Assembly: GCF_003583365.1 (NCBI RefSeq)
Contig: NZ_QXED01000001.1
Coordinates: 868,001 to 932,000 of the forward strand
DNA length: 64,000 nucleotides
Direction: 5' to 3'
DNA from: Fibrisoma montanum
Lineage (GTDB): Bacteria; Bacteroidota; Bacteroidia; Cytophagales; Spirosomataceae
A model generated the notes under the pieces. The model searched no databases. It was not told the origin of the DNA and worked only from the letters and a program-made list of their open reading frames with translations. Below are positions 23,616 through 33,183 of this stretch, piece after piece. The stretch's first letter is position 1, and the number at the start of each line of letters is the position of its first letter. The position numbers and the translations under genes are program-made.

Positions 23616-24998
23616 ATGAAAACAGTCTTAACAATTGTTCATTGGCTGGGTTTCGTTTTTCTGCTGGTCCTGATCGCTCAGGCCAGTTTTGCTCAGCCCC
23701 GGTCAGCTATTTTAGATCGCTACATTGGCGAAGGCCTTTCGAATAACCTGGCCCTCCGGCAGGAGAAACTGGAGATCAGTCGCGTATCCGAGTCGTTAAA
23801 TCAAGCCCGGTCGCTGTTTTATCCCCGCGTAGCCTTTAATCCAACGTACTCGGTGGCCGCCGGGGGTCGGCGGCTCGAATTTCCGGTCGGCGATCTGCTG
23901 AATCCGGCCTACCGCACCCTGAATCAGTTAACCGGCGTTGATCGCTTTCCGACAAACATTGCGAACGTCAACGAGTTGCTGGCTCCGCACAATTTTCATG
24001 ATACGAAGGTTTCTGTCTCCTACGCTATTTTCAACACGGATATTCAATACAACTACCTAATCAACAAACAACTGGTATCAGCCCAGGAAGCTCGCAGGCG
24101 CGTGGTCGAGAATGAGCTGCGGTACAACATCGCTACGGCCTATTACCAGTACCTTCAAACGCTCGACGCCATCCGAGTCTTTGACAATTCGCGAAAAGTG
24201 CTCAGCGAACTGACCCGGCTCAACGAAAAACTGGTCAACAACAACGTAGCGACGAAAGAGGTCGTTACGTCGGCCCGGTACGAGGTCAGCAAGCTGGATC
24301 AGCAACTGGCCGTAGCGGAGAAAAATCGCGAAACGGCCCGGGCTTATTTCAATTTTCTGCTCAACCGCGACCTGACCAACAGCATCGACGTTGACTCATC
24401 GCTGACGCGCATTCTGCCCGAGTCGAAGGAAAACCTCACCGACTTACAGCAAACGGCCCTCCGCGGGCGGCAGGAACTGGCCCAATTGGGCGGTTCGCTG
24501 CGGGCGGCTCAAACGGCGGTCAAACTGAACGAAGCGAACGCCAGAATTCCGAATCTGTACGTAGGCGGCTCCATGGGTTTCCAGGGCTTTGGGTATTCAT
24601 TAGCGAATCAGGCCTATGTCGTAGCGCAGATTGGTTTGCAGTGGGATCTGTTTCGGGGTTACGAAAAACGCTCAAAAATTCAGCAGGCTAAAATTCAGAC
24701 CGATGTCCTGCAAACCCGGCTGGCAGAGGTTCAGCGCCAGATCCAGCTTCAGGTGCTGCAAGCCTACTACGACCTCGACGCGGCTACCGAAAGCCTGGCA
24801 GCTACGCAAAGTGGCCTGGTCAATGCCGATCAGACATTCCGGACGATCGACAGTAAATACCGCAACGGGCAGGCGCTGCTGATCGAGTTCCTGCGCTACC
24901 AGAACGACCGGCTGACGGCCGAACTGCAGCTGTCGCTGGCCCGCATGGACGTACTGGTGAAACGGGCCGCCCTCGACCGCGCCGTGGCCGTGCAATAA
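23616..24998 (+). CDS. TolC-family outer-membrane efflux protein
   Basis: A 460-residue outer-membrane factor with signal peptide ending ASFAQ. The two repeated coiled-coil halves of the OEP family are visible: NNLALRQEKLEISRVSESLN, NQARSLFYPRV and RYNIATAYYQYLQTLDAIRV in the first; RGRQELAQLGGSLRAAQTAV, KLNEANARIPNLYVGGSMGF and QLQVLQAYYDLDAATESLA in the second. It forms the exit channel for the adaptor and RND pump that follow. First gene of the three-gene pump operon; 48 bases to the next. Confidence 0.93.
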   Translation: MKTVLTIVHWLGFVFLLVLIAQASFAQPRSAILDRYIGEGLSNNLALRQEKLEISRVSESLNQARSLFYPRVAFNPTYSVAAGGRRLEFPVGDLLNPAYRTLNQLTGVDRFPTNIANVNELLAPHNFHDTKVSVSYAIFNTDIQYNYLINKQLVSAQEARRRVVENELRYNIATAYYQYLQTLDAIRVFDNSRKVLSELTRLNEKLVNNNVATKEVVTSARYEVSKLDQQLAVAEKNRETARAYFNFLLNRDLTNSIDVDSSLTRILPESKENLTDLQQTALRGRQELAQLGGSLRAAQTAVKLNEANARIPNLYVGGSMGFQGFGYSLANQAYVVAQIGLQWDLFRGYEKRSKIQQAKIQTDVLQTRLAEVQRQIQLQVLQAYYDLDAATESLAATQSGLVNADQTFRTIDSKYRNGQALLIEFLRYQNDRLTAELQLSLARMDVLVKRAALDRAVAVQ

Positions 24999-25046
24999 GC
25001 CACGCCAATCAATTTTTGACATTCCTCATTAATCAACTTTTCAACC

Positions 25047-26111
25047 ATGAAATTAAAACACATGTTTGCCTCCCTCCTGCTGGCCGTTGTTGTATGGGCC
25101 TGCAGCAGCAAAGCCGAGTCCGAACGGGGCTCAGCAAACCAATCCACTACGGCCGATGAATCGGTCATCCCCGTGAAACTCACGAAAGTAACTACTGTGG
25201 TGCGGGCAGAACCCGTAACGGCTTCTGGTCTTGTTTCGTCGGCCGAAGAAGCGCGTCTGTCGTTCAAGGTTGGCGGCATTATCAACAAGCTGTACGTCGA
25301 CGAAGGGCAGTTTGTCCGCAAAGGGCAGTTGCTGGCTACGCTCGACCTCACCGAAATTAACGCGCAGGTAAGTCAGGCCCAACTGGCTACCGAAAAAGCG
25401 GAGCGTGACCTCGACCGCGTAAAAGCTCTTTACGCCGACACGGCCGCTACACTCGAACAACTCCAGAACGCTACCACCGGCCAGAACGTAGCCACCCAAA
25501 ACCTGACCATTGCGCAGTTCAACCGGTCCTACGCCCAGATTCGCTCGACGGTCGACGGTACCGTAATACGTAAACTCATGAACGAAGGCGAGTTTGCCTC
25601 AGCAGGAGCGGGCGTTTTCCAGATTTCGTCGAACCGCCCCGGCGACTGGGTCGTTCGGGTCGGCGTGTCGGACAAGGACTGGGCGCGGCTGCGGCTGGGC
25701 AACCGCGCCAGTATCATCCTCGATGCTTACCCCGATCACACGTTTACGGGCACTATCAGTGAACTGGCGCAGGCAGCCGATCCGATGAACAAGCTGTATG
25801 AAGTGGAGGTACGCATCAATCCGGGACGCGTGAAGATGGCTCCGAGTTTATTTGCCAAAGTAACGCTGCAGCCTGCTCAGAGCCGGTCGTACGCAGTGAT
25901 ACCAGTCGAAGCGATTGTGGAAGGCAACGGTAAAGACGGCTTTGTATATACCCTCGCCGACGACCGGAAGCACGTCCGGAAGATACCCGTACAGATTGGT
26001 TTCCTCGACGGCGGCAAGGTATTGCTGACCAACGGCCTGAGCAACGTAACGGAAATCGTTACGGCCGGGTCGGCTTTTCTGACTGAGCAATCGACCGTCA
26101 TTCTCAACTAA
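25047..26111 (+). CDS. RND efflux periplasmic adaptor (membrane fusion lipoprotein)
   Basis: A 354-residue lipoprotein with lipobox VVVWAC. The order of domains is that of HlyD/AcrA-type adaptors: barrel-sandwich start RLSFKVGGIINKLYVDEGQF, an alpha-hairpin of about 60 residues (QVSQAQLATEKAERDLDRVK), lipoyl return YAQIRSTVDGTVIRKLMNEG, beta-barrel DWVVRVGVSDKDWARLRLGN and the membrane-proximal domain. It links the inner-membrane pump with the TolC-like channel. Anchoring by lipid rather than helix is common in this group. Confidence 0.93.
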   Translation: MKLKHMFASLLLAVVVWACSSKAESERGSANQSTTADESVIPVKLTKVTTVVRAEPVTASGLVSSAEEARLSFKVGGIINKLYVDEGQFVRKGQLLATLDLTEINAQVSQAQLATEKAERDLDRVKALYADTAATLEQLQNATTGQNVATQNLTIAQFNRSYAQIRSTVDGTVIRKLMNEGEFASAGAGVFQISSNRPGDWVVRVGVSDKDWARLRLGNRASIILDAYPDHTFTGTISELAQAADPMNKLYEVEVRINPGRVKMAPSLFAKVTLQPAQSRSYAVIPVEAIVEGNGKDGFVYTLADDRKHVRKIPVQIGFLDGGKVLLTNGLSNVTEIVTAGSAFLTEQSTVILN

Positions 26112-26215
26112 TTGTCGCTGAATGCGCAGATTGACCCAGTTTGGTTTACTAAGTCAGTAAATTTTAGTAAGCCAACGGTACTGATTTGTGTGATCGGTGG
26201 CTATCCCTTACAGCC

Positions 26216-29200
26216 ATGAACCTCTCCGAATTTTCCGTTAAAAACTGGCAGTTTATGCTGGTGCTGTTTATCGGCGTCGCTGCGCTGGGCATCAACTCGC
26301 TGCTGAATATGCCCCGGGGCGAAGACCCTGAATTTACGGCTCCTCAGTTTGCTGTCGTTTTTGTTTATCCCGGCACCGACGCGCTGGATATGGAAGAACT
26401 GGTCGTTGACCCGGCCGAAAAACGCTTTAACGAGCTCGACAACGTTAAACACCTCATTACCGACATCAACGACGGCGTGGCGGTGCTCCAGGTTGAATAC
26501 GAATACAGCCAGGACCCGGACGAGAAGTATCAGGAAGTGGTCCGGGAGGTCAACGCCCTTCGGAATGAACTACCGCAGGACATCTTCAACATCGAAATCC
26601 GGAAGTTTTCGCCCTCGGATGTGAACATCGTTCAGGTTGCTTTGCAATCGGAAGTGGCGTCGGATAAGGAACTCGGCAACTACGCCGAATCGCTGAAGGA
26701 ACGGCTGGAGAAAGTGACCAGTCTCAAGAACGTAAAAGACTGGGGCTATCCGGCGGGCATTGTGCGGGTGTCGCTGAACATCGAGAAAATGGCGCAGGAA
26801 GGCATCCCGACCAATCGCGTCATCGGTGCACTGCAAGCCGAAAACCTGAATATTCCCGGTGGCAGCATCCAGGCGGGCAGTCGAAAATTTAACGTCAAAA
26901 CCTCCGGCGACTACCAATCGCTCGATGAAATCCGTAACACCATCGTTTCGACCAACGGTCAGAAAATTGTCTACCTCCGCGACATTGCCGACGTGGATTT
27001 CAACCTCGAAGATGAAACGCACATCACCCGGCTCGACGGTCACCGGTCGGTACTGATTACGGCCGGGCAGAAAATGGGCGAGAACATCGATAAGGTTGGT
27101 CAGCAGATAAACCCAATTATTGACGACTTCGCCAAAAAACTGCCGCCCCACATCAAACTCGTTAAAAACTTCGACCAGGCCGCCAGCGTTGGTAAGCGGC
27201 TGTCGCGGTTTGCCAAGGACTTCGGGATCGCCATCCTGCTGGTATCGCTGACCTTGCTGCCGCTGGGTTTCCGGGCGGCTGTGGTCGTCATGATTTCCAT
27301 TCCGCTGTCGCTGGCCATTGGTCTTACCCTCCTCAACTTCGCCGGTTTCAGCATCAATCAGTTAAGTATCGTGGGCCTGATTGTCGCGCTGGGAATTCTG
27401 GTCGACGACTCCATTGTAGTGGTCGAAAATATTGAGCGATACCTGCGCGAAGGGTATTCAAAACGCGAAGCCGCCATCAAAGCCACCCGGCAAATCACCC
27501 TGGCCGTCATTGGCTGTACTACAGCACTCGTTCTGGCTTTTTTGCCGCTGCTGTTCCTGCCCGAGGGCTCCGGCGATTTCATTCGTTCGCTGCCGATGGG
27601 CGTCGTACTCACCGTACTGGCCTCGCTTGTCGTATCGCTCACCATCGTGCCGTTCCTGTCGTCGCGGCTGCTGAAAGAAGAGCACAACCCCCAGGGCAAT
27701 ATTTTCATGCGTGCCCTGAAGCGGCTCATCAGTGGGTCGTATAGCCGCCTGCTCAATACCGCCCTGCAACGGCCGGTCGTTGCTCTGCTGGTAGCCGGTG
27801 CTATCTTCGCAGGTGCGCTGTCGCTGGTGCCGCAGGTTGGCTTTGGCCTCTTCCCGGCTTCCGAAAAACCGCAGTTTCTGATCAACATCGAAACACCCGA
27901 AGGTAGCAGCCTGCAGGAAACCAACCGCGTTGCGCGCTACGTCGAAGGCGAACTGAAGCGCGAACCAGCCATCAGGCACTTCACCACCAACGTTGGCAAA
28001 GGAAACCCGCGTATCTACTACAACATCATCCAACGAAGCGAATCGGCCAATTTCTCGCAGTTTTTTGTGCAGCTGGCAGATATGTCCCCCGTTGAGAAAC
28101 GCGCCCTGATCGACAAATACCGGGAGCGGTTCAGATATTACCCCAACGCCAGAATTGAGGTGAAAGACTTTGAACAGGGGCCGGCTCAGGAGGCCCCGAT
28201 TGCCATCCGGATTTTCGGCGAAAACCTCGATACGCTCCGGACAGTGGCCGCCCGAGTTGAAACGGTACTGAAGCAGACACCCGGCCTGATCTACGTCAAT
28301 AACCCGCTCGCGAACCGAAAAACCGATCTGCGCATCAAGATCAACAAAGAAAAGGCCGGGCTACTGGGTTTATCGATTGCCGATGTTAACCGCACTATCC
28401 GGCTGGCCGTGGCTGGGCTGAACGTTGGTACGTTCAAGAACGACGCTGAAGACGACGATTACGCGATCAACGTAACGTTGCCTAAGGGCCGCGTATCGGA
28501 TCAGTCTGTACTGAATAACCTGTACGTCAATACCGTAACGGGCGGGGCCGTACCCCTACGACAGGTTGCCGACATCCAGTTTGAAACCGGCACCAGCCTG
28601 ATCCGGCACTACGACAAAGACCGGTACGTCAGCGTGACGGGCTTTGTCAAAACCGGCTACCTGGTCGATAACGTGTACAACGACGTTCTGAAGCAACTCG
28701 ACGCCATGAAGTTTCCGGCTGGTTTCCGCTACAAAGCGGCCGGTGAACTGGAAAGCCGGGAGCAGTCGTTCGGGGGGTTGGGGACCATCATCATGATTAC
28801 GGTGTTCGGCTTCCTGGCGGTGCTGATTCTGGAGTTTGGTACGATTAAGAGTACGCTGATTGTCTTGTCGGTTATTCCGCTGGGTATCATCGGAGCCATT
28901 GTTGCCCTGCTCCTGACGGGTAATCCCTTCTCGTTCGTAGCGGTTATCGGCCTGATTGCACTCATCGGTATTGAAGTCAAAAACTCCATCCTGCTGGTTG
29001 ATTTTACAAACCAGCTTCGCGAACAGGGTATGCCGCTGGTTGATGCGATCAAAGAAGCTGGAGAGGTCCGATTCGTTCCCATTGTCCTGACGTCTCTTAC
29101 GGCCATTGGCGGCCTGATTCCGCTGGCTGTTGAAGGCAATCCACTGTATTCCCCATTAGCGTGGGTGTTGATTGGCGGACTGATTTCGAGCACAATCCTT

Positions 29201-29296
29201 TCCCGGATCGTAACGCCGGTGTTGTACAAGCTGCTGCCTCCCCGGGTGGAGGTAAAAGCCCCGGCCGAAGAAGAAATCGAGCCGGCGCTAGCTTAG
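26216..29296 (+). CDS. RND-family efflux permease
   Basis: A 1026-residue inner-membrane pump of the AcrB/HAE superfamily. Landmarks include the first helix (FMLVLFIGVAALGINSLLNM), LGILVDDSIVVVENIERYLR (the TM4 proton-relay aspartates), the central loop FGLFPASEKPQFLINIETPE, and in the second half GTIIMITVFGFLAVLILEFG and LIALIGIEVKNSILLVDFTN. Length is normal. I chose ATG 26216 because family members begin with a short amphipathic segment (MNLSEFSVKN) before TM1; the longer reading starts 10 codons earlier without support. The exported substrate, drug or lipid-like, cannot be predicted. A 104-base gap separates it from the adaptor. Confidence 0.95.
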   Translation: MNLSEFSVKNWQFMLVLFIGVAALGINSLLNMPRGEDPEFTAPQFAVVFVYPGTDALDMEELVVDPAEKRFNELDNVKHLITDINDGVAVLQVEYEYSQDPDEKYQEVVREVNALRNELPQDIFNIEIRKFSPSDVNIVQVALQSEVASDKELGNYAESLKERLEKVTSLKNVKDWGYPAGIVRVSLNIEKMAQEGIPTNRVIGALQAENLNIPGGSIQAGSRKFNVKTSGDYQSLDEIRNTIVSTNGQKIVYLRDIADVDFNLEDETHITRLDGHRSVLITAGQKMGENIDKVGQQINPIIDDFAKKLPPHIKLVKNFDQAASVGKRLSRFAKDFGIAILLVSLTLLPLGFRAAVVVMISIPLSLAIGLTLLNFAGFSINQLSIVGLIVALGILVDDSIVVVENIERYLREGYSKREAAIKATRQITLAVIGCTTALVLAFLPLLFLPEGSGDFIRSLPMGVVLTVLASLVVSLTIVPFLSSRLLKEEHNPQGNIFMRALKRLISGSYSRLLNTALQRPVVALLVAGAIFAGALSLVPQVGFGLFPASEKPQFLINIETPEGSSLQETNRVARYVEGELKREPAIRHFTTNVGKGNPRIYYNIIQRSESANFSQFFVQLADMSPVEKRALIDKYRERFRYYPNARIEVKDFEQGPAQEAPIAIRIFGENLDTLRTVAARVETVLKQTPGLIYVNNPLANRKTDLRIKINKEKAGLLGLSIADVNRTIRLAVAGLNVGTFKNDAEDDDYAINVTLPKGRVSDQSVLNNLYVNTVTGGAVPLRQVADIQFETGTSLIRHYDKDRYVSVTGFVKTGYLVDNVYNDVLKQLDAMKFPAGFRYKAAGELESREQSFGGLGTIIMITVFGFLAVLILEFGTIKSTLIVLSVIPLGIIGAIVALLLTGNPFSFVAVIGLIALIGIEVKNSILLVDFTNQLREQGMPLVDAIKEAGEVRFVPIVLTSLTAIGGLIPLAVEGNPLYSPLAWVLIGGLISSTILSRIVTPVLYKLLPPRVEVKAPAEEEIEPALA

Positions 29297-29322
29297 TGTT
29301 ACTTTAGCATAGCTGTATCCTC

Positions 29323-29404
29323 ACCCCAAATCCCTGAAGGGACTTGGCGCTGCTGAGCCAAGCATTTGAAATGGCGGAGCTAAGCCTCTTCAGGGAGTTA
29401 GGGT
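29323..29404. repeat. Degenerate inverted repeat in the gap after the RND gene
   Basis: Arms of 23 bases (29323-29345 and 29382-29404) pair with four mismatches around a 36-base centre. Both contain TCCCTGAAG or its complement CTTCAGGGA. It looks like a small palindromic intergenic element, possibly a MITE relic; its second arm is followed by no T-run. Confidence 0.45.
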
Positions 29405-29448
29405 AAAGCGCAGTAGTAAATTGAAGCTAGCTTAGGCCCAAACGTCAA

Positions 29449-29486
29449 CAGCCCCGGTTTGCAAGTTGTGTTGCAAACCGGGGCTG
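29449..29486. terminator. Bidirectional terminator between RND and T9SS cargo genes
   Basis: CAGCCCCGGTTTGCAA (29449-29464) pairs perfectly with 29471-29486 around GTTGTG. It is followed by TCAATTTTG. The minus-strand gene ends 18 bases away and the RND gene ends upstream, so it may serve both. Confidence 0.82.
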
Positions 29487-29503
29487 TCAATTTTGTAATC
29501 GCG

Positions 29504-30787
29504 TTATCGCACTACGACCTTTCGAACCAGCCGGGTAGCGCCCTGCTGGGCACGAAGCAGATAAACACCGGGCGCTAATCCTTGTGCAGGCGTCAACAAC
29601 AACGATTGATCGGCCTGCGGCTCTGCCCGAACGGCCAGTTCCTGCCCGGTCAGGGTGGTGAGATGATATATAGCGTTTGTCAGATTTCGCGATACCAGTT
29701 GAATCGCGTTACGATCGACCGGATTACCCCTCAGCTCAAAAGAAGGCGTTTCATCATCCATGACGGCCGCTACAATCTTACTGTACTGCATAGACCCGTC
29801 GGTATCAACTTGCCTGAGCCGGTAGTAATTGTTTCCGGTGAGGGGCGATTCATCGGTTAGCCCGTAATACTGCCGCTGGTCGGTGGTTCCTTTGGCAGCG
29901 ACCTCCCCGACCGTTGTATATTCCTTCAGATCACTGCTACGTTCAACAACGAACCGAGCGGCATCACGCTCGGAGGTTGTAGACCAGGCCAGTTGCACGT
30001 GTTTTCCGGCCGGCTTAGCCGTAAACGAGACGAGTTCGACAGGGAGCGTTCCGGAGATGTCGCGCATAAGCAGGGTACCGATCTGCACAACACCAATACC
30101 GTTGTTGATTCTGAATTTGAAATTATTGATGTTTTGGGTAGGTGTTATAACAGGCTGGTCATTAAAAACTTTTGTAGTGCCAACCCAAACATCATACGTA
30201 TCGTCGGCTAGGGATTCCATTGCCCCCGTGGGCGAAACATACTTGACATTATTGCTTCCTGTATTGTTCATGGCAAACGTAATGGTCTGCCGACCCGAGA
30301 AAGAAGCGCTATTGGTGCCCCCACCCCCGGCGGGTATCGTCCGTACCTGAAACTGTCCTGATGTGGTGCTTGAAAAATTAAAGCCTATGCGGGCATACGT
30401 TTCGGCGTTACTAGGATTCTGAGGCCCCGAATTAAAGGCGCTCCCAACGTAGAAAATGACAGCGCTGGTACCAGTTGCGGTTAAGTCGTTCGAAATCACT
30501 TCGAAACTAAACTGGACATGCAACGAAGTAGGTGGCCCGGCGAAATTGGTTGATCGGGACATATGCCCGGTTCCGCTGTCCGTTGGCCGGGTAAACTGCA
30601 CAGCGTTATTTGTAATGGTAGCGCTCAGTCCTGCTAATCCGTTAAACTGACCCGTGTTGGGCGACGTACTAACGTAATCGCTGGTATTGCCTCCAGCAGA
30701 AAAGTTTTGCTGGAAGTAGGTTGTCTGCGCTTTTGACAAGCAAAAGGTACTTGTAACGAATGCAATGAAGAGGTACAGCTTTTTCAT
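29504..30787 (-). CDS. Secreted protein with T9SS C-terminal sorting domain
   Basis: A 427-residue exported protein: signal peptide ending CLSKAQ, then about 220 residues of beta-rich sequence (FQQNFSAGGNTSDYVSTSPN, LHVQFSFEVISND) with no recognised catalytic motif. A linker beginning LPVELVSFTAKPAGKHVQLA and a fibronectin-III-like stretch (WSTTSERDAARFVVERSSDL) precede the C-terminal sorting domain, ending GVYLLRAQQGATRLVRKVVV. This is the common Bacteroidota layout for cell-surface or released proteins delivered by the type IX system. Function unknown. Confidence 0.85.
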   Translation of the reverse strand: MKKLYLFIAFVTSTFCLSKAQTTYFQQNFSAGGNTSDYVSTSPNTGQFNGLAGLSATITNNAVQFTRPTDSGTGHMSRSTNFAGPPTSLHVQFSFEVISNDLTATGTSAVIFYVGSAFNSGPQNPSNAETYARIGFNFSSTTSGQFQVRTIPAGGGGTNSASFSGRQTITFAMNNTGSNNVKYVSPTGAMESLADDTYDVWVGTTKVFNDQPVITPTQNINNFKFRINNGIGVVQIGTLLMRDISGTLPVELVSFTAKPAGKHVQLAWSTTSERDAARFVVERSSDLKEYTTVGEVAAKGTTDQRQYYGLTDESPLTGNNYYRLRQVDTDGSMQYSKIVAAVMDDETPSFELRGNPVDRNAIQLVSRNLTNAIYHLTTLTGQELAVRAEPQADQSLLLTPAQGLAPGVYLLRAQQGATRLVRKVVVR

Positions 30788-30847
30788 CGGTGGGGCGTTT
30801 TCTATTTCGCCCGCAAGCTACGGTTTCATGAAAGGCCCTTCATTAAA

Positions 30848-32014
30848 TCAAAATGAAAATGTGCCCATTTCACTTTCTATAGTTACCCGCTTCCCTTCGT
30901 AGGCTTCGACGTGGCCAATTACCTGCGCTTCAATAGAGAATGAGCCGGCAATCTCAATGACACGCTGAGCATACGCTTCGGGCAGGTAAATTTCCAGCCG
31001 GTGTCCCATGTTGAAGACTTTGTACATTTCCTGCCAGCTTGTTCCGCTCTCCTGCTGAATAAGCCGGAACAGGGGCGGTACCGGAAACAGATTGTTCTTG
31101 ATCACGTGCAGGTCGTCGATGAAGTGCAGCACTTTTGTTTGCGCCCCGCCCGAGCAATGTACCATCCCATGAATGTGTGGCCGAAGCTCATCCAGCAGCA
31201 CTTTGGCAACGGGCGCATACGTCCGCGTGGGCGACAGCACCAGTTGACCTACGTTCAGGCCGGTACCCTCCACCGGATCAGTCAGCTGTTTTGACCCACT
31301 GTAGATCAGAGAACGGTCGACAGCCGGATCGAAGCTCTCGGCATATTTCTCGGCCAGGTAATGCGCCAGTACGTCGTGGCGGGCCGAGGTAAGGCCGTTG
31401 CTGCCCATCCCGCCGTTGTATCTGGTTTCGTAGGTCGCCTGCCCGAACGACGCCAGTCCAACCACCACATCGCCGGCCTGAATCCGGTCGTTGCTGATGA
31501 CCTGATCGCGACGCATCCGGGCAATCACGGTGCTGTCGACAATCACCGTCCGCACCAGATCACCGACATCGGCGGTTTCGCCACCCGTGCTGTAGATAGC
31601 AATACCGTGTTCCCGGAGCATGGCCAGTACGTCTTCCGTTCCAGCGATAATTTCGCCGATAACTTCGCCAGGAACGAGCCCCTTGTTTCGTCCGATGGTC
31701 GACGAGAGCAGCATCGGGCCGGTAGCGCCTACGCAGATCAGGTCATCGGTATTCATCACAACCGCATCCTGCGCAATGCCCCGCCAGACCGACAGATCGC
31801 CCGTTTCGCGCCAGTATAGGTAAGCCAGCGACGATTTGGTACCGGCTCCATCGGCGTGCATGATCGTGCAGAAATCAGGATCACCCGCCAGCGTATCGGG
31901 AACAATCTTGCAGAAGGCTTTGGGGAAAAGGCCTTTATCGAGTTGGGCAATGGCACGGTGAACGTCTTCTTTCTGCGACGAAACTCCGCGCTGGGCATAG
32001 CGGTCAGTCATCAT
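30848..32014 (-). CDS. purM: AIR synthase (phosphoribosylformylglycinamidine cyclo-ligase)
   Basis: A 388-residue purine biosynthesis enzyme that closes the imidazole ring of FGAM using ATP. AIRS N-terminal landmarks are MHADGAGTKSSLAYLYW, AQDAVVMNTDDLICVGATGP and YSTGGETADVGDLVRTVIVD; the C-terminal domain has GQLVLSPTRTYAPV, GMVHCSGGAQTKVL and FNMGHRLEIYLPE. It is longer than E. coli PurM and belongs to the Bacteroidota-type variant. I chose ATG 32014 because a -7 promoter element at 32050-32057 lies just upstream and the 42 further codons are not family-like. The stop of the upstream oxidoreductase gene is 82 bases away. Confidence 0.9.
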   Translation of the reverse strand: MMTDRYAQRGVSSQKEDVHRAIAQLDKGLFPKAFCKIVPDTLAGDPDFCTIMHADGAGTKSSLAYLYWRETGDLSVWRGIAQDAVVMNTDDLICVGATGPMLLSSTIGRNKGLVPGEVIGEIIAGTEDVLAMLREHGIAIYSTGGETADVGDLVRTVIVDSTVIARMRRDQVISNDRIQAGDVVVGLASFGQATYETRYNGGMGSNGLTSARHDVLAHYLAEKYAESFDPAVDRSLIYSGSKQLTDPVEGTGLNVGQLVLSPTRTYAPVAKVLLDELRPHIHGMVHCSGGAQTKVLHFIDDLHVIKNNLFPVPPLFRLIQQESGTSWQEMYKVFNMGHRLEIYLPEAYAQRVIEIAGSFSIEAQVIGHVEAYEGKRVTIESEMGTFSF

Positions 32015-32049
32015 CCGGGAACGGGCGGGGCCCGTATGGTTAAAAGCCA

Positions 32050-32057
32050 CAAAAGTA
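32050..32057 (-). promoter_or_regulatory. Candidate -7 element for purM
   Basis: The minus strand reads TACTTTTG, an exact TAnnTTTG, 35 bases before ATG 32014. TTTG at 32072-32075 is only 14 bases away, so the -33 box is uncertain. Confidence 0.4.
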
Positions 32058-32096
32058 GGGATTGTCCTCGCCAAACGATAACCCCGGCTGCTATTT

Positions 32097-33089
32097 CTAT
32101 TGGTACTCGTACGTAATACCGGCCTCAGCGCGGGCGGCATCGAGCAGTTCCATCAGGTTCAGGCTATCTTCGAGCGACCAGACTGGACTTTCCGTCAGGC
32201 CGTCGCGCAGGCAGTCAACAACGTGCTGTGCTTCGTAGGCGTAGCCGAATGTATTGCGGTCGAAGGTCAGCGTGCGGGGCTCTTCCTCTCCGCTTTTGAC
32301 AGTCACGCTTCGCGTATCCTGAAAACGGCTGTGCAGTTTAATATATCCGTTATCGCCGTAGATCACGGCCGCCGTTTCGGTTTGGGCAATCAGGGTGCTA
32401 TCCAGCAGGGCAAGTTGCCCCTCCGGGTATGTCAACACCATGCCACACTGCTCATCAACGCCGGTTGTTCCAAACGTTGCCGATGCTTTCAACGTAGCGG
32501 GTTTTCCCAAAACAAGGTACGCCAGAAACAGTGGGTAGATGCCGATATCCAGCAGGGCGCCACCACCCAGCGCCTTGTTAAACAGCCGTCGTTCGGGCAG
32601 GAACGGTGCTTTGAACCCAAAGTCGGCCTTCACGGACGTGACCTTGCCGATAGCACCCGATTCAATCAGTTCCAGTGCCGACACGATGCCCGGCATAAAA
32701 CGGCTCCACAGGGCTTCCATCAGGAATACCTTTCGGGAACGCGCCGTGTCGACCATATCACGTACCTGCGCCAGATTCATCGCAAACGGTTTTTCGCCCA
32801 GCACGGCAATGCCGCCATGAAGGCACATCAGCGCGTTTTCGTGGTGCTGCACGTGCGGAGTGGCAATGTACACAACGTCCAGGTCGGGCAGACTCAGCAG
32901 GCCATCGTACGTACTGAACTGATGCGGAATGGCGTACTGCGCGGCAAATTCAGCGGCTCGTTCTGCCGAAGTCGATGCAACGGCATACAGCTCCACTTCG
33001 CCCGTCGTTATTCCCGGCAGCGTCAGCAAATCCTGCACAAACTTATGGGCAATCCGACCGGCCCCTAAAATACCCCAGCGAATAGGCAT
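32097..33089 (-). CDS. Gfo/Idh/MocA-family NAD(P)-dependent oxidoreductase
   Basis: A 330-residue cytoplasmic dehydrogenase. The N-terminal Rossmann fold has IRWGILGAGRIAHKFVQDLL; then LPDLDVVYIATPHVQHHENA and VLGEKPFAMNLAQVRDMV, where EKP carries the conserved lysine. The C-terminal domain includes KADFGFKAPFLPERRLFNKA and GGGALLDIGIYPLFLAYLVL. The pattern matches trans-1,2-dihydrobenzene-1,2-diol dehydrogenase and glucose-fructose oxidoreductase-like members, which act on sugars or polyols. Exact substrate not predictable. It lies upstream of purM on the same strand but with a separate promoter between. Confidence 0.92.
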   Translation of the reverse strand: MPIRWGILGAGRIAHKFVQDLLTLPGITTGEVELYAVASTSAERAAEFAAQYAIPHQFSTYDGLLSLPDLDVVYIATPHVQHHENALMCLHGGIAVLGEKPFAMNLAQVRDMVDTARSRKVFLMEALWSRFMPGIVSALELIESGAIGKVTSVKADFGFKAPFLPERRLFNKALGGGALLDIGIYPLFLAYLVLGKPATLKASATFGTTGVDEQCGMVLTYPEGQLALLDSTLIAQTETAAVIYGDNGYIKLHSRFQDTRSVTVKSGEEEPRTLTFDRNTFGYAYEAQHVVDCLRDGLTESPVWSLEDSLNLMELLDAARAEAGITYEYQ

Positions 33090-33183
33090 GATCCTGAGTG
33101 GTTAGTATGTCTGCTTACTATGCGGGTGGCAACTTACGGCATTTTTCCCCTATTTGCCAGCCAGTATCCGTTAGCAGTACGTT

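Noticed and set aside
26201-29229. Long open frames opposite the RND permease and other large genes
   Set aside because: They follow the GC-rich codon pattern of the real gene on the other strand and have no start region or recognisable domain.
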